A stretch of 64,000 bases of DNA from CAWCDJ01 sp963796675 (GCA_963796675.1 CAWCMS010000001.1:516365-580364), one strand, 5' to 3'; counted from the first letter of the stretch, positions 8,119 to 17,649 are shown. The notes: generated by a model from the letters alone, not told the origin. Numbers and translations are program-made.

Positions 8119-11100
8119 TTACCAGTTGAAGCGCAGTGCCAATTGCAGAATGCGCGGATCGCCCGCCGAGGTGATGCGGAGGAAGTTCGCGCTGGTGATG
8201 GTGCCGTTGGGCAGCCCGAAATTGGCATGGTTGAGCGTATTGAAGACTTCGAACCGGAACTGCGCCTTTAGCCGTTCCTTAATCGGAAAGTCTTTGTGCA
8301 ATCCAGAATCCCAGCCGGCACGCGAGGGCCCCGTATAGGTGTTGCGGCCGATGCTACCGAAGGTCCCGAGCGCGTTCTGGGCGAAAGCCGCGGCACTAAG
8401 ATAGTGGTTGAGCATATCGTTCTCGGACTGGCTGCCGAGATCCGGATTGCCCACCAGGTCTCCATGCTGTCCGCTGCCGCCGGACCGAGCGTTATCCACG
8501 CCGCTGGCGATCGTGAACGGGAATCCGCTCTGGATATTGACGATCGAAGTGAGGTTCCATCCGCCCAGCAGGAACTTGGCGACCGGATTGCCAAACTTCC
8601 CCGGGATCGCCCACAAAGCGGAGAAGTTGAACACCACAGGCAGGTTGAAATCGGCAGGCCCGCGGTCCAGCCGCTGGTTAAAGGGATTGGTTTCGTTCAC
8701 GCCGTTGCCCTTGTTGGCGGAGGATTGATTGTCGTCGATGACCTTCGCCCATGTGAGGTTGCCGAGCACCGAGAAGCTATTGCTGAAGCGCTTCTGCGCG
8801 GTGACCTGCAGCGCATTGTAGATGGAGTTGCCGACCGGCTCGCTCAGCGGGATCGTCGCGTAGAGCTGGTTGGGACGGCGCAGGTTGGTGGTCCCCGTTG
8901 TGGCTCCCGCCACATAGGCGGCGGGATTGATGTCCCGCACGCTGACCAGTGCCGTGCCCTTCGATGCGGCATAGGAGACCCGGCCCAGCCAGCCGCCTGC
9001 CAGTTGGCGTTCCAGGGTCACGTTCCACGCCTGCACATACGCGTTCCGCGAGTTCTGCGCGTAGACGAAAGGCTGGTCCGGGATGACGAACCTCGCATCC
9101 TTGCCCGGATTGAGGGCAGAAGTTCCGACGGCGCTGAAGCCGACCGTCGGCAGAGGGTTGCCTCCGTTGAACCCGGCCCAGGGCGAGCTGAAAGTATTGG
9201 TGCTATTGCCCAGCGTGGTCACCGTGGTGCCGAACGGCGCCTGGTCGGTCTGGGCGTTGGTGGTCAGCGTATTCGGGTGGTCGTAGAAAATGCCGTATCC
9301 GAAGCGCAGGCTGGTCTTGCCGTCGCCGGTGACGTCCCATGCCAAGCCGACACGCGGAGCGAAGTTCTTCCAGCGGGTCGCATAGCCGCCGGCGGGCACG
9401 CCCGGATCGCCGGGGAACAGCAGGCCGACTGGCGCATTCACGAAGCGGGTCGATTGCTGGCCCGGCGCCCAGATCGCCAGCTTGCCGAGCAAATCGGTAT
9501 AGGGGAAAAACGGTTCCCAGCGCAGGCCGAGGTCGAGCTTGAGAGTCCGGGTCAGCGACAGCGAGTCATTGACGAACATGTCGAAGATCGTGAAGCGCGT
9601 GTCCTTAAACTCGCCTACCGCCTGCAGCATGCTGGCGAACTTACCGGTCAGGAAATCGGCGGGAGCATAGCCGGTGAAGCCCGAGGACGGGGTGAAGGTG
9701 AAGACACCCTCCGCCTGGTAGTTATTCAGGATGCCTCCGAGCCCGCGCCCGTATTCTCCACCAAAGACCAACTGGTGGCGGCCCTTCGTCCAGTGGATGG
9801 TATCGAGCGCCTGGTACTCCTGCCGCAGGAAGCCGTTGGTATCTCCGGTGTTGATCGACGAGAGGCCGGTGATGCTCACGTTCACCTCGGGCTTCCCGGT
9901 GTCTTCGGAAATTGCCGAGCCCAGGCTCTTGGCCGTGTTCTGCGGATAGATCGGCTGGTTGAAGTTATTGGTGCGGTTGTACTCGAACAACGCGGTATTC
10001 AGCAGCGACTGCCCGAAGATGTGGGTATCGTTGACGACCAGGCTCGTGTTCTGCCACCACGCACCAACCACCGTCGCGTAGTAGTCGCTCTGGTCGAGCT
10101 GGCTCGGCGCCGACGCGTGCGAGATGAAGAGGCGGCCCGACAGGCGATTCGCGTTCCCGATCTGTTGATCGATCTTGCCGAGGAACTGATCGTCATTCAA
10201 ATTGGAAAGCGTACTGTAGACGATCTGTCCGAAACCCGCGGTGGGAGACGAGAGCGTTGCCTGCGGAATGCAGCAGGCCAGCAGCCCTTTCGCCACGGGG
10301 TCGATCCGCGACGCGGGAATCTGGTTTCCCGGAAATTGGACGCCGTTCAGAGGGTCGATCAGTTTGGTCGATACCTCCGAGAAGTTCCCGCTGCGCTCGG
10401 CGGCATCCATCACCGTCGTGAAACTGGAGGCCGGCCGCTGCCGGATCCGCGTTCCCTGATACGAGAAGAAGAAGAAGGTCTTGTTCCTGCCGTTGTACAC
10501 CTTCGGGAACAACACCGGGCCGCCTATCGTGACGCCGAACTGGCTGCGCTTCAGGCCGTCATTCAGCTTCGTACCCGGATTCTTTGGATCGACGGGGCTG
10601 AAGAAGTTGACGGCGTTCAATGCGGCATTGCGCAGGTAGCCGAACGCCGCGCCGTGCAGTTCATTGGTTCCGGACTTGGTGACCGCGTTTACCACGCCGC
10701 CGACGTTGCGCCCGTATTCCGCGCTGAAGTTGTTGGTCTGAACGCTGAACTCCTGCAACGCATCCGGGTTCGGCATCGGATTCGGCGCGTTGTTGTAATG
10801 ATCGTTGTTCTGCCCGCCGTCCAGAATGTAGTTGGTGGTATTGCCGCGGCTGCCGTTGATCGAGAGCCCCGAAACACCCGTACCGCCGGATCCGGGGTAA
10901 GACGTACCCGAGGTGACGCCAGCGCCGTTATACTGCCCCACACCTGCCACCAGGCGGGTCAATTGCACCGGATCGCGTCCATTGAGCGGAAGGTCTTCCA
11001 CGCGGGACTGGTCGATGACGGTCTTCAATGTCGGGCTTTCCGTATCCACATGGACCGCCGTCGCGGCGACGTCCACTGACTCGGAGGTCGAGCCGACTTG

Positions 11101-11424
11101 CAGCCCGAGATCGACGCGGGAGGTTTCATTGAGCTGTACCCGCACACCGGTCGATTCGTACTTCTTGAAGCCCGTGACCGCGGCTGAAAGGTTATAGACG
11201 CCCACCGGGAGCAGCCGGATCGAATAGGCGCCCTCGGCATCGGAGGTGCCGCTATACGTACTATTCGTGCCGGTATTGGTTGCCGTGATCGTGGCGTTAG
11301 GAACGACGGCGCCGGAGGCATCTTTGACTACGCCAGCGATGCTACCTGTAACGTCCTGGGCCAGAGCCGGAATCGCACAGATGCTCGCAAAAAGACAGAT
11401 TCGAAACCACCTCAGAAACGACAT
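8119..11424 (-). CDS. TonB-dependent receptor with carboxypeptidase-regulatory-like domain
   Basis: 1101 residues, the usual size for the acidobacterial giant TonB receptors. A signal peptide (MSFLRWFRICLFASICAIPALAQ) is followed by a carboxypeptidase-regulatory-like beta-sandwich at about 25-115 (GSIAGVVKDASGAVVPNATI). A plug domain with DLPLNGRDPVQLTRLVAGVG comes next, then a long beta-barrel ending LQLALRFNW. It lies in the outer membrane and presumably imports an oligosaccharide using TonB energy. No SusD partner is next to it. A very good promoter and three copies of the 16-bp box lie upstream. It is followed directly by a sialidase-like gene. Confidence 0.92.
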   Translation of the reverse strand: MSFLRWFRICLFASICAIPALAQDVTGSIAGVVKDASGAVVPNATITATNTGTNSTYSGTSDAEGAYSIRLLPVGVYNLSAAVTGFKKYESTGVRVQLNETSRVDLGLQVGSTSESVDVAATAVHVDTESPTLKTVIDQSRVEDLPLNGRDPVQLTRLVAGVGQYNGAGVTSGTSYPGSGGTGVSGLSINGSRGNTTNYILDGGQNNDHYNNAPNPMPNPDALQEFSVQTNNFSAEYGRNVGGVVNAVTKSGTNELHGAAFGYLRNAALNAVNFFSPVDPKNPGTKLNDGLKRSQFGVTIGGPVLFPKVYNGRNKTFFFFSYQGTRIRQRPASSFTTVMDAAERSGNFSEVSTKLIDPLNGVQFPGNQIPASRIDPVAKGLLACCIPQATLSSPTAGFGQIVYSTLSNLNDDQFLGKIDQQIGNANRLSGRLFISHASAPSQLDQSDYYATVVGAWWQNTSLVVNDTHIFGQSLLNTALFEYNRTNNFNQPIYPQNTAKSLGSAISEDTGKPEVNVSITGLSSINTGDTNGFLRQEYQALDTIHWTKGRHQLVFGGEYGRGLGGILNNYQAEGVFTFTPSSGFTGYAPADFLTGKFASMLQAVGEFKDTRFTIFDMFVNDSLSLTRTLKLDLGLRWEPFFPYTDLLGKLAIWAPGQQSTRFVNAPVGLLFPGDPGVPAGGYATRWKNFAPRVGLAWDVTGDGKTSLRFGYGIFYDHPNTLTTNAQTDQAPFGTTVTTLGNSTNTFSSPWAGFNGGNPLPTVGFSAVGTSALNPGKDARFVIPDQPFVYAQNSRNAYVQAWNVTLERQLAGGWLGRVSYAASKGTALVSVRDINPAAYVAGATTGTTNLRRPNQLYATIPLSEPVGNSIYNALQVTAQKRFSNSFSVLGNLTWAKVIDDNQSSANKGNGVNETNPFNQRLDRGPADFNLPVVFNFSALWAIPGKFGNPVAKFLLGGWNLTSIVNIQSGFPFTIASGVDNARSGGSGQHGDLVGNPDLGSQSENDMLNHYLSAAAFAQNALGTFGSIGRNTYTGPSRAGWDSGLHKDFPIKERLKAQFRFEVFNTLNHANFGLPNGTITSANFLRITSAGDPRILQLALRFNW

Positions 11425-11453
11425 GCCAGATCTCCCTACAAAAACTTTCTATT

Positions 11454-11482
11454 AGACTATGGAACCCTCACTCCACTGTCAA
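11454..11482 (-). promoter_or_regulatory. Promoter of the TonB-receptor unit
   Basis: On the minus strand TTGACA (11482-11477), 17 bp, then TAGTCT (11459-11454). It lies about 30 bases before the receptor start codon. Its layout matches the promoters at 17478-17506 and 25596-25624. Confidence 0.7.
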
Positions 11483-11490
11483 GCACAAAC

Positions 11491-11506
11491 TAGCAAATCA
11501 TGAAAC
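11491..11506. promoter_or_regulatory. Candidate operator box (copy nearest the TonB-receptor promoter)
   Basis: On the minus strand GTTTC-ATGATT-TGCTA, a 16-mer with one good half-site. It ends 8 bp upstream of the -35 element, the place of an activator site. It is the weakest match on its distal half. Related boxes are at 11510-11525 and 11586-11601. Confidence 0.4.
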
Positions 11507-11509
11507 AGC

Positions 11510-11525
11510 GTCTCGTATTTGATAC
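11510..11525. promoter_or_regulatory. Candidate operator box (second copy, TonB leader)
   Basis: GTCTC-GTATTT-GATAC; the two outer five-base arms are complementary at four of five positions. It matches the 16-bp shape GTTTY-N6-RAAAC found upstream of the dapA-like and pfkB-like genes. Confidence 0.4.
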
Positions 11526-11585
11526 AGCGGTTCAGGAAAACCCTCTAGCGTTGCAGCCAGATTCCCGCAGTATTCTTGAATCACC

Positions 11586-11601
11586 GTTTCAAATATGGGA
11601 T
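11586..11601. promoter_or_regulatory. Candidate operator box (third copy, TonB leader)
   Basis: GTTTC-AAATAT-GGGAT. The left half-site is intact and the right is degenerate. It lies about 100 bp upstream of the -35 of the TonB unit, just before the stop of the upstream gene. Confidence 0.35.
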
Positions 11602-11605
11602 TACT

Positions 11606-12680
11606 TCAATCCGGACGTTGCAGATGTTCCAACCATCCTTCGTTCAATTCCACGTGTTTGATGGAATAGCGCCTGAACGTATAGATGATGTGGATTTTTC
11701 CATCAGCCGTCTGTAATACCGAAGGATACGAGTACTCGCCCGGGTTGCTCTCGAGCTCGAGCGGCTTCTCCCAGGTCCTGCCTTCGTCGAGCGAGCGCGC
11801 GATATGCAGCGGTGAACGCGAATGGTCCTGATTGTTGAACACCAGCAGCACATGGCCGTTCGTCAAACGCCGCATCGAAATCCCGGCATCGGGATTCTTC
11901 CATTGCGTGGGCGTAGGCTCGGTCCACGTCTTGCCTCCGTCGTGCGATTCCGCCGCCTTGATATTCGGCCTCACACGCAGATAGGCCAGCAGCGTCCCAT
12001 CGCTGCGCTCGATGAAGGTCGGCTGCTCGCCTCCCCGCATGATGCCGCTCTGGGTCCAGGTGGCGCCGTTGTCCTTGGTCGCCAGGAAGAACGAGAGGTC
12101 GACGCCATGGCCGTTAAGCTCGTCGCTGATGGGTACTAGCAGCGTCCCATCCTTGAGGAAGATCGTCAGGTTCCGCGGCAGCCACCCGAGTGTGTCGTGA
12201 AAGAAGGGCTTATCGGCGGACCAGGTCACGCCGCTATCGGCCGAAGTCCGGTAGAAGAGCCGGCACGCATCCCAGCCCGTGCCGCGCGACATCGGCTGGG
12301 TGCCGTCCATCTGTCCCCAGAGGAGCCAGACGCGCTTTGCCTTATCGGTAAACAGGATCGCGTTCCCAGGCGGCTTGCCGGGGCTGGTCACGAGAATCTC
12401 CGGCTTCGACCACGTAGCGCGCCCCCTTCTTCCGCCGCGTGAGGAAGAGCACCTGGTCGTCCGATGATTCGTAACTGCCGCCGTACCAGGTGACCAGCAG
12501 AGTCGCCGTTCGGCGCCTCGGTGATGCTGGAGCAGTGGTGCACCAGGATAGCCCGGGAATCGATTCGAAAATCAGCTCGGAGGAATACTCGATCGAGCCG
12601 AACGGATCCTCGACCTTGCGCGCCGCGAGGTGTTTGCCGATCAGGCGTGCCTTCCACCGAGGCGGCAACCGGCGGTAAGC
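11606..12680 (-). CDS. Sialidase-like (BNR/Asp-box) protein, frameshifted near its N-terminus
   Basis: From 12391 downstream the frame is intact and shows Asp-boxes SADSGVTW, TKDNGATW, SHDGGKTW and SLDEGRTW. Between about 12390 and 12680 the homologous N-terminal part (SSELIFES, SSITEAPNGD, LLVTWYGGSYESSDDQ) is split over two frames, so at least two single-base errors or mutations are present. The N-terminal strings align with ELPNGDLLSAWFGGS of the gene at 1408-2475. No separate signal peptide or start was found. The open frame runs back into the redoxin-like gene, so a two-domain secreted protein is possible (see findings). Role: hydrolysis of a glycan, as for the paralogs. Confidence 0.7.
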
Positions 12681-13175
12681 CGGACCCGGCATTCAACGCC
12701 GTCAGCGCGTTCGACATAGTCCTCGAGCGAGCCGCGATAGACGAGCTGTCCCTCCTTATCAAGAGGAACGCCTCAGGCGTCACGTTCGCGCCGAGCCGTT
12801 TGGCGGCCTCCTGCCGTGGTGTCCAGATAGACCGGGAAGTTGAAACCCTTCGATTGGCATAGGCCCGAACCTCGGCCGCCGTCTCCTCCGCCATCCGGAA
12901 AGACAGCAACCATCATGAAATTGTGGCGCGCGGAACTTCTGATTCATCGCCAGCGAGCTTCGCGCGTGCTGCTTCCGTGCCTTCATCGCGCGTGGAAAGG
13001 AACACTACGGTGGTTCCCCGCCGCTCCGCGTAATTGTTCATGGCGACGTGCAGTTTGCCGGAGTTAGAAGGTTGATCGTCCCGACAGCCTGACCGATTCC
13101 GGCGGCAGTCTGCGCCAGTCCGTTGGAAGCCGGGAGGAGTGCGACTGCGAAGAGTAAAGCGTATCTCATCATCAT
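12681..13175 (-). CDS. Secreted redoxin/thioredoxin-like domain, frameshifted
   Basis: The start MMMRYALLFAVALLPASNGL gives a signal peptide directly after the MFS stop (no gap). The thioredoxin-like fold is then spread over three frames: YAERRGTTVVFLSTRDEG, then FPDGGETAAEVRAYANRR, then KRLGANVTPEAFLL, then a YRGSLEDYVERADG-like strand. The pattern VTPEAFLL plus YRG...D is characteristic of AhpC/TlpA-type redoxins. The CxxC motif expected after FLST is not seen, so it may not be redox active. Breaks come from single-base indels in a poor-quality block. No stop separates it from the sialidase-like domain downstream. Confidence 0.55.
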
Positions 13176-14481
13176 TTAGCCAATCTCCGCCGGTAACGCC
13201 TCGGCGGCCAGGGTTGCACGCATCCGTTCCGTGTCGCGAGGCGCGAAGACGAGAGCCGCGGTCACCAGCAGGACACTCGCGATCACGTACGAAAGCGAAG
13301 TCAGGGCCATCGCACGACTGAGGCCGATGCGTTCCGAAAGATATCCGACCACCACGGGAGCGGTGCCTCCGCCGGCCAGCCATCCCATCATGTTCATAAA
13401 GCCCGTGGCCGTGCCGCGCGCCTCGGGCCGGATCACATCAAACACCGAAGCGAAGATATTCGCTTCGTAGAATCCTTGCAGAGGCCCCACAGCAGCAGGC
13501 CGCGATGAGCCATTCCATCGAGCCGGTAAGCGCGCAGAGCGCGGCGAAGGGCGCTTCCAGGAAAATCCCGAGGCTCTGCACCAGAATGCGGCCGCCCGGC
13601 ATCCGGCGGCGCAGCGAATCGGCGAACCACCCGCCCAGCGGCGAACCGATCATGCTGGTGCTCTGGACGTACAGCGTGGCGGTAAGGCCGGCCAGCGCCA
13701 GCGACATATGGAACTTCTGATAAAGCAGCGTCGGGCATCCAGGTGAACAGCACCATGGCCGTGAAGTTTTCGCACATGAAGGCCGCCATCAGCAGCAGGA
13801 CCGTAGGGGTGCGCCAGAATCACCGTCGCGAATTCCCGTACGCTCATGCGGTGCGCGCTTCACGTGGCGTGGCCGCCTGGCCCCCCGCCTCCGCGCGATC
13901 GGCCGCGCCGCGCTCGGGCTCGATCAGAAAGCGATGCAGCACGAGGCCCAGCAGGACTCCGCAGCCCGCCGAAAATCACAAACGAACATCGCCAGCCGTA
14001 ATTCTGGCCGATCAGTCCCGCGAAGAATCCGCCCGCGATCGTGCCGATGTAGACGCTGGTCTGGTGAGTCCCCATGGCGCGCGACCGCGTCCGCCTTCCC
14101 GTGATAGTCGCTGATCAGCGACATCGAAGCCGGGAAATAGAAGGTCTCGCCCAGCCCCTCCGCCGCGCGGAAGAACAGGAGTTGCCCGAAGTTGCGCGCC
14201 AGCACCGTCGCCATGCAGACCGTGCTCCAGATTTGCAGACCGCCAGAGGATCGCCGACTTGCGCCGCACGCGATCGACGATATTGCCGGCACGAAGGGAG
14301 CCGACAGCCCGTACACCCAGGCGAACGAGGAACCGAGCAGCCCCAGTTGCAGGTTGCTCAGGTGGTACTCCTTCGAAAGCAGCGGGAACACCGAGAAGAT
14401 CGCCTGCCGGTCGGCATAATTGAAGAAAGCGATCCACCACAGCATGCCCACCACGTACCACTTGTAGTTCCGATCCGTCAT
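13176..14481 (-). CDS. MFS transporter (ACS type), frameshifted
   Basis: Start MTDRNYKWYVVGMLWW at 14481, stop TAA at 13178-13176. The N-terminal half reads cleanly (FNYADRQAIFSVFPLLSKEY, SDYHGKADAVARHGD-type loop). Later segments move between frames: MSLALAGLTATLYVQSTS, then NIFASVFDVIRPEARGTATG near the end. When joined they give a full twelve-helix transporter of about 430 residues, closely related to the intact one at 5729-6970. It is 34 bp after the 414-residue unknown gene and abuts the redoxin-like gene. Probably an intact gene in the organism, broken here by single-base indels. Confidence 0.8.
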
Positions 14482-14515
14482 GGTTTCCCCTCCCCGCGGC
14501 TCGCAACCGTCTTCG

Positions 14516-15760
14516 TCAACCTGCCGGCGTGACCGCGGGCAACGCGGCCGGTGCGCCGCCCTGCGCCTTACGGAGCATGAGCCCGCGGTCGATCCAGCGG
14601 ACCTCGCGGGCAATCCACTCCCGCATCCGCTGGCCTTCTTCGGATTCCTGCGGAGCGGATAGAAAATCGAGCCGCAGCCCCAGGCGTTCCTCCACGGCGT
14701 GCGCCATCACCGGCCATGCCACACCGATATCGGCCGTCACGGGCACGCTGCCCTCCAGCCGCGCAAAGCCGGACATCTCCATGCGGAACGGAATGCCGGT
14801 CCGCTTAGTCTTGGGCAGGCCGCGATCGACCGCATTCTGCACTTCCGAACTCTCCCGCTCCATCTTCCAGGCGAGCTCCAGGTTCGAATCGAGATCGATT
14901 CTCACCAGCTTCTTGCCCTTCAAGCTATAGGTCTTCACGCCTTCCCATGCGGCCCAGATGCCGTGCCCGGTATAAGTTTCAAATGGCCCATCGTGGATCT
15001 CCTGGGAGAGCGCAATGGCCGATTCGACGATCACATCCGCGCTCGCCAGCAGATCGGCAACCTCCGAGGCACGCCGCGCGATCGGCACAGCATCGCCGAC
15101 CGCGATCCCCACTGCTCCGCCGCCCACCAGTTGCGGAATCGAAACCAACACAGGAACGTTGGCGCGGGCACCGGCCCCAATCATGGTCATGGGGTCGGCG
15201 CCGAACCCGGCGAATCGCTCGAACGTCGTGCCGTTCTGCGCCGCAAGGTCGCGAATCAGCCGCGCCAGCCGCTCCGTGCGCAGGCCCATGGGCCACGCCA
15301 TGTTGCCCGCCGCCTTAATCACTACGCTGCCTGAGGCGCTGAGGAGCTGGTCGTACATCGCCCAATCCTCAGGGCATTCCATCTCCAGTTCCACCCGCTG
15401 CTCGGGCGAGAGCACCGTGATCTCGAAGACGCCGCCGCGCGGCAGCAGCGCCGCCGGAAGCGGCAGCAACTCCTCGCCGTGCACGCGGATTCGCTTGACG
15501 CGGTCGAGCGTTCCGGCCATCTCGTGCGCCACCACGGCCGAGCTGGTGATCACGCCGTGCACCACGTCCTTGCGGATCAGTTCGGCAATCAGCGTCGTGA
15601 CGCCTTCATGGATATTCGGGCCGCTGCCCGTAACCACCACCACCCGTCCACCGCGCTCGCGAGCGGCCACGATCGCATCGATGGCGCTCTGCAGATGCTC
15701 CTGCGTGGAAGGCGGGAGCGAGTCGCGCAGATTGCGCAGGAATCCGTCGGATGGTCTCAT
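14516..15760 (-). CDS. Conserved protein of unknown function, possibly deoxyhypusine-synthase-like fold
   Basis: 414 residues, no signal peptide, no membrane segment. I do not recognise a family with confidence. The N-terminal third contains RVVVVTGSGPNIHEGVTTLI followed by VVHGVITSSAVVAHEMAG. This resembles the NAD-binding Rossmann-like pattern of deoxyhypusine synthases (a glycine-rich turn, then a small-residue strand and an invariant His). The middle has AGFGADPMTMIGAGARANVP and IPQLVGGGAVGIAVGD. Its start overlaps the kdsB stop as ATGA, so the two are translationally coupled. Eukaryotic-type hypusine synthesis is not expected here, so a sugar-acid role linked to kdsB is more likely. Function unknown. 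Confidence 0.6.
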   Translation of the reverse strand: MRPSDGFLRNLRDSLPPSTQEHLQSAIDAIVAARERGGRVVVVTGSGPNIHEGVTTLIAELIRKDVVHGVITSSAVVAHEMAGTLDRVKRIRVHGEELLPLPAALLPRGGVFEITVLSPEQRVELEMECPEDWAMYDQLLSASGSVVIKAAGNMAWPMGLRTERLARLIRDLAAQNGTTFERFAGFGADPMTMIGAGARANVPVLVSIPQLVGGGAVGIAVGDAVPIARRASEVADLLASADVIVESAIALSQEIHDGPFETYTGHGIWAAWEGVKTYSLKGKKLVRIDLDSNLELAWKMERESSEVQNAVDRGLPKTKRTGIPFRMEMSGFARLEGSVPVTADIGVAWPVMAHAVEERLGLRLDFLSAPQESEEGQRMREWIAREVRWIDRGLMLRKAQGGAPAALPAVTPAG

Positions 15761-16497
15761 GCAGTCACTCCTTTCGCCAGAATTGCGCGCACGCGTTCCA
15801 GGTCCTCCTGCGTGTCCACCGAAACCAGCTCGCCGGTGAACGCCGTCTCCACCACCTGGATGGCGATGCCGTTTTCGAGCGCCCGCAGTTGTTCCAGCCC
15901 TTCGATCCGCTCGAGAAGCGAGGGCGGAGTCTGCGAAAGCCGTGCCAGGCAATCCTTTGTATAACCGTAGATGCCGATGTGCTCGAAGACCGCGAACTCC
16001 GCAGTACGGTGGCGCGGATAGGGAATCAGCGAGCGCGAAAAATAGAGCGCCCGCCCTTGCGCGTCGCAAACCACCTTGACCACCGAGGGATCGCCGTACG
16101 CCGACTCCGGGATGCGCTTCATCACGGTCGAGAACCCCACCCCCGGATTGTCCGTTAGGGCGCGCACACACTCGTCGATGATGATGGGATCCATCAGCGG
16201 CTCATCGCCCTGGATATTGACGGCAATATCAGCGTCGCGCAGGCTCATCACCTCGGCCACCCGGTCGGTCCCCGAGGAATGTGCGGTGCTGGTCATGACC
16301 GCGTCGCCGCCGAACGCGGCAACCGCGTCCCGCACCCGCTCGTCGTCGGTGGCGACCACTACGGCCGAAAGTGTGGACGCCCTCCGAGCGTTTTCGTAGA
16401 CATGCTGCACCATCGGCTTGCCGTTGATGATCGCCAGCGGCTTGCCTGCCAGGCGCGTCGAACCGTATCGCGCCGGAATCACGCCCATCGCGTGCAT
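15757..16497 (-). CDS. kdsB: 3-deoxy-manno-octulosonate cytidylyltransferase-like (CMP-sugar synthetase)
   Basis: 246 residues, the normal KdsB length. MGVIPARYGSTRLAGKPL is the nucleotide-binding start, VVVATDDERV and VNIQGDEPLMDP are the classical KdsB strings, and TSTAHSSGTDRVAEV fits the sugar site. It transfers CMP from CTP to a 3-deoxy-keto acid, normally Kdo for lipid A core. Here it is not with kdsA or kdsC but in a catabolic-looking unit, between a NanA/DapA-type aldolase (30 bp upstream) and the unknown 414-residue gene. It could be the cell's only KdsB or a paralog for another 3-deoxy sugar. Confidence 0.88.
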   Translation of the reverse strand: MHAMGVIPARYGSTRLAGKPLAIINGKPMVQHVYENARRASTLSAVVVATDDERVRDAVAAFGGDAVMTSTAHSSGTDRVAEVMSLRDADIAVNIQGDEPLMDPIIIDECVRALTDNPGVGFSTVMKRIPESAYGDPSVVKVVCDAQGRALYFSRSLIPYPRHRTAEFAVFEHIGIYGYTKDCLARLSQTPPSLLERIEGLEQLRALENGIAIQVVETAFTGELVSVDTQEDLERVRAILAKGVTA

Positions 16498-16527
16498 CGA
16501 ATCTCCTCCGGAAAATCGCCTTCGAAC

Positions 16528-17454
16528 TCAGTCCAGGTTCTTCCAAACGTCCCGCAGGCCCATTCCGCGCTTTTCCGTCCACGCGGCCAGCCATGCGCCC
16601 AGCTCTTCCGTCTGCTTCGCGCGCCGCGGCGAGGGAGGCACATGCATCGGACCATTGGGGACTCCGCGGGCGCCCAGTCCAATGCGGACTCCCCACGGTA
16701 TCGGCAACTGCACAATTTGCTCGATCACTTCGTCGAGCAAGTCCTGGCGGCGGCGGGCGCGCGCCACGTCGCCGGCCTTGTGGGCATCGTATACCGCGCG
16801 GATCAACTCCGGCGCGAAGCACGCGATGCCCGACACCACTCCGTTCCAGCCCGCGCACAAGGCGTCGAACAACAGGCTGTCGTCTCCTACGAAAACTGCG
16901 TACTCGCCGCGGGACCGGGCCTCGGCCAACGGCTGCAGGTTGCTTCTTTCGCCGCTGCTGTCTTTCATCCCCACCAGGTTCGGTACACCGTGGAGCAACT
17001 CGATCGCGCTCTCGACGGCCACTCCGGCGGTGAATGAAGGCAGGTTGTACAGCCAGCAGGGAATCGACACCGAGGCGCACACCGCCTCGCAAAAGCTGAT
17101 GAGATCTTCCTGCGCATAGCGGAAGAAATGCGGCATCGGAATCAACAGGACATCGGCGCCGCTATCGGCCGCGCAGCGCGCCAGCCGAACCGTCGAATGA
17201 ATCGACGAAGTCCCGATGCTTGCGATCACCGGGCGCTCGCCACCTATTCTCCGAACGGCCTGACCGACCAGGGCGGAACGTTCTTCAATCGTGAAGTGGG
17301 GATATTCGGCGGTGCCGCCTCCAATCACCACTCCGTCGATGCCTCGTTCGGTGACGAAATCGATCGCCCGGCCGAAGGCATCCTCATCGGGCCTTCCGTG
17401 GGCATCAACTGGTGTGGCGAGAGCGGCGAATACGCCGGAACGGGGAGATTCCAT
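16528..17454 (-). CDS. DapA/NanA-family class I aldolase
   Basis: 308 residues, typical of the family. The Schiff-base lysine is in NLVGMKDSSGE, the catalytic tyrosine in CWLYNLPSF, and the substrate-carboxylate loop is VIGGGTAEYPHFTIEE. Members either cleave or condense pyruvate with an aldehyde (N-acetylneuraminate lyase, dihydrodipicolinate synthase, KDG aldolase). The neighbours (sialidase-like enzymes, kdsB, MFS) favour cleavage of a keto-acid sugar. It is first gene of a long minus-strand unit with a strong promoter and two operator-like boxes upstream. Exact substrate cannot be read from sequence. Confidence 0.85.
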   Translation of the reverse strand: MESPRSGVFAALATPVDAHGRPDEDAFGRAIDFVTERGIDGVVIGGGTAEYPHFTIEERSALVGQAVRRIGGERPVIASIGTSSIHSTVRLARCAADSGADVLLIPMPHFFRYAQEDLISFCEAVCASVSIPCWLYNLPSFTAGVAVESAIELLHGVPNLVGMKDSSGERSNLQPLAEARSRGEYAVFVGDDSLLFDALCAGWNGVVSGIACFAPELIRAVYDAHKAGDVARARRRQDLLDEVIEQIVQLPIPWGVRIGLGARGVPNGPMHVPPSPRRAKQTEELGAWLAAWTEKRGMGLRDVWKNLD

Positions 17455-17477
17455 GGATAGTCCGTGTTTGTTGGATC

Positions 17478-17506
17478 ACTCTATCACAGTAACTGAGACC
17501 GGTCAA
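17478..17506 (-). promoter_or_regulatory. Promoter of the dapA-like/kdsB unit
   Basis: On the minus strand TTGACC (17506-17501), 17 bp, TAGAGT (17483-17478), about 25 bases before the start codon. Same design as the TonB and pfkB-like promoters. Confidence 0.7.
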
Positions 17507-17523
17507 CGGCTTTTTAAAACCTC

Positions 17524-17539
17524 ATTTCACATTGGAAAC
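17524..17539. promoter_or_regulatory. Candidate operator box (dapA-like leader, proximal)
   Basis: ATTTC-ACATTG-GAAAC, a palindromic 16-mer with four of five arm positions complementary. It ends 17 bp upstream of the -35, about one helical turn further than the boxes of the other two units. Confidence 0.5.
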
Positions 17540-17599
17540 AACTCGCTAGCAGTTTGCTTTGGCATATGGCCAAAAACGAGGAAATCGCCTTAGCGAGCT

Positions 17600-17615
17600 G
17601 TTTCATATTTAAAAT
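17600..17615. promoter_or_regulatory. Candidate operator box (dapA-like leader, distal)
   Basis: GTTTC-ATATTT-AAAAT, same 16-bp shape. It lies 60 bp further upstream than the proximal box. Confidence 0.45.
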
Positions 17616-17649
17616 CGCGGTGGCCCGGTAGTATACTTGGAGGTCAACG

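Noticed and set aside
8296..11079. A 927-codon open frame on the plus strand opposite the TonB receptor
   Set aside because: It is the shadow of a long high-GC gene: no family motifs, Arg/Val/Gly/Ile-heavy composition, and the opposite strand encodes a full, well-supported receptor.
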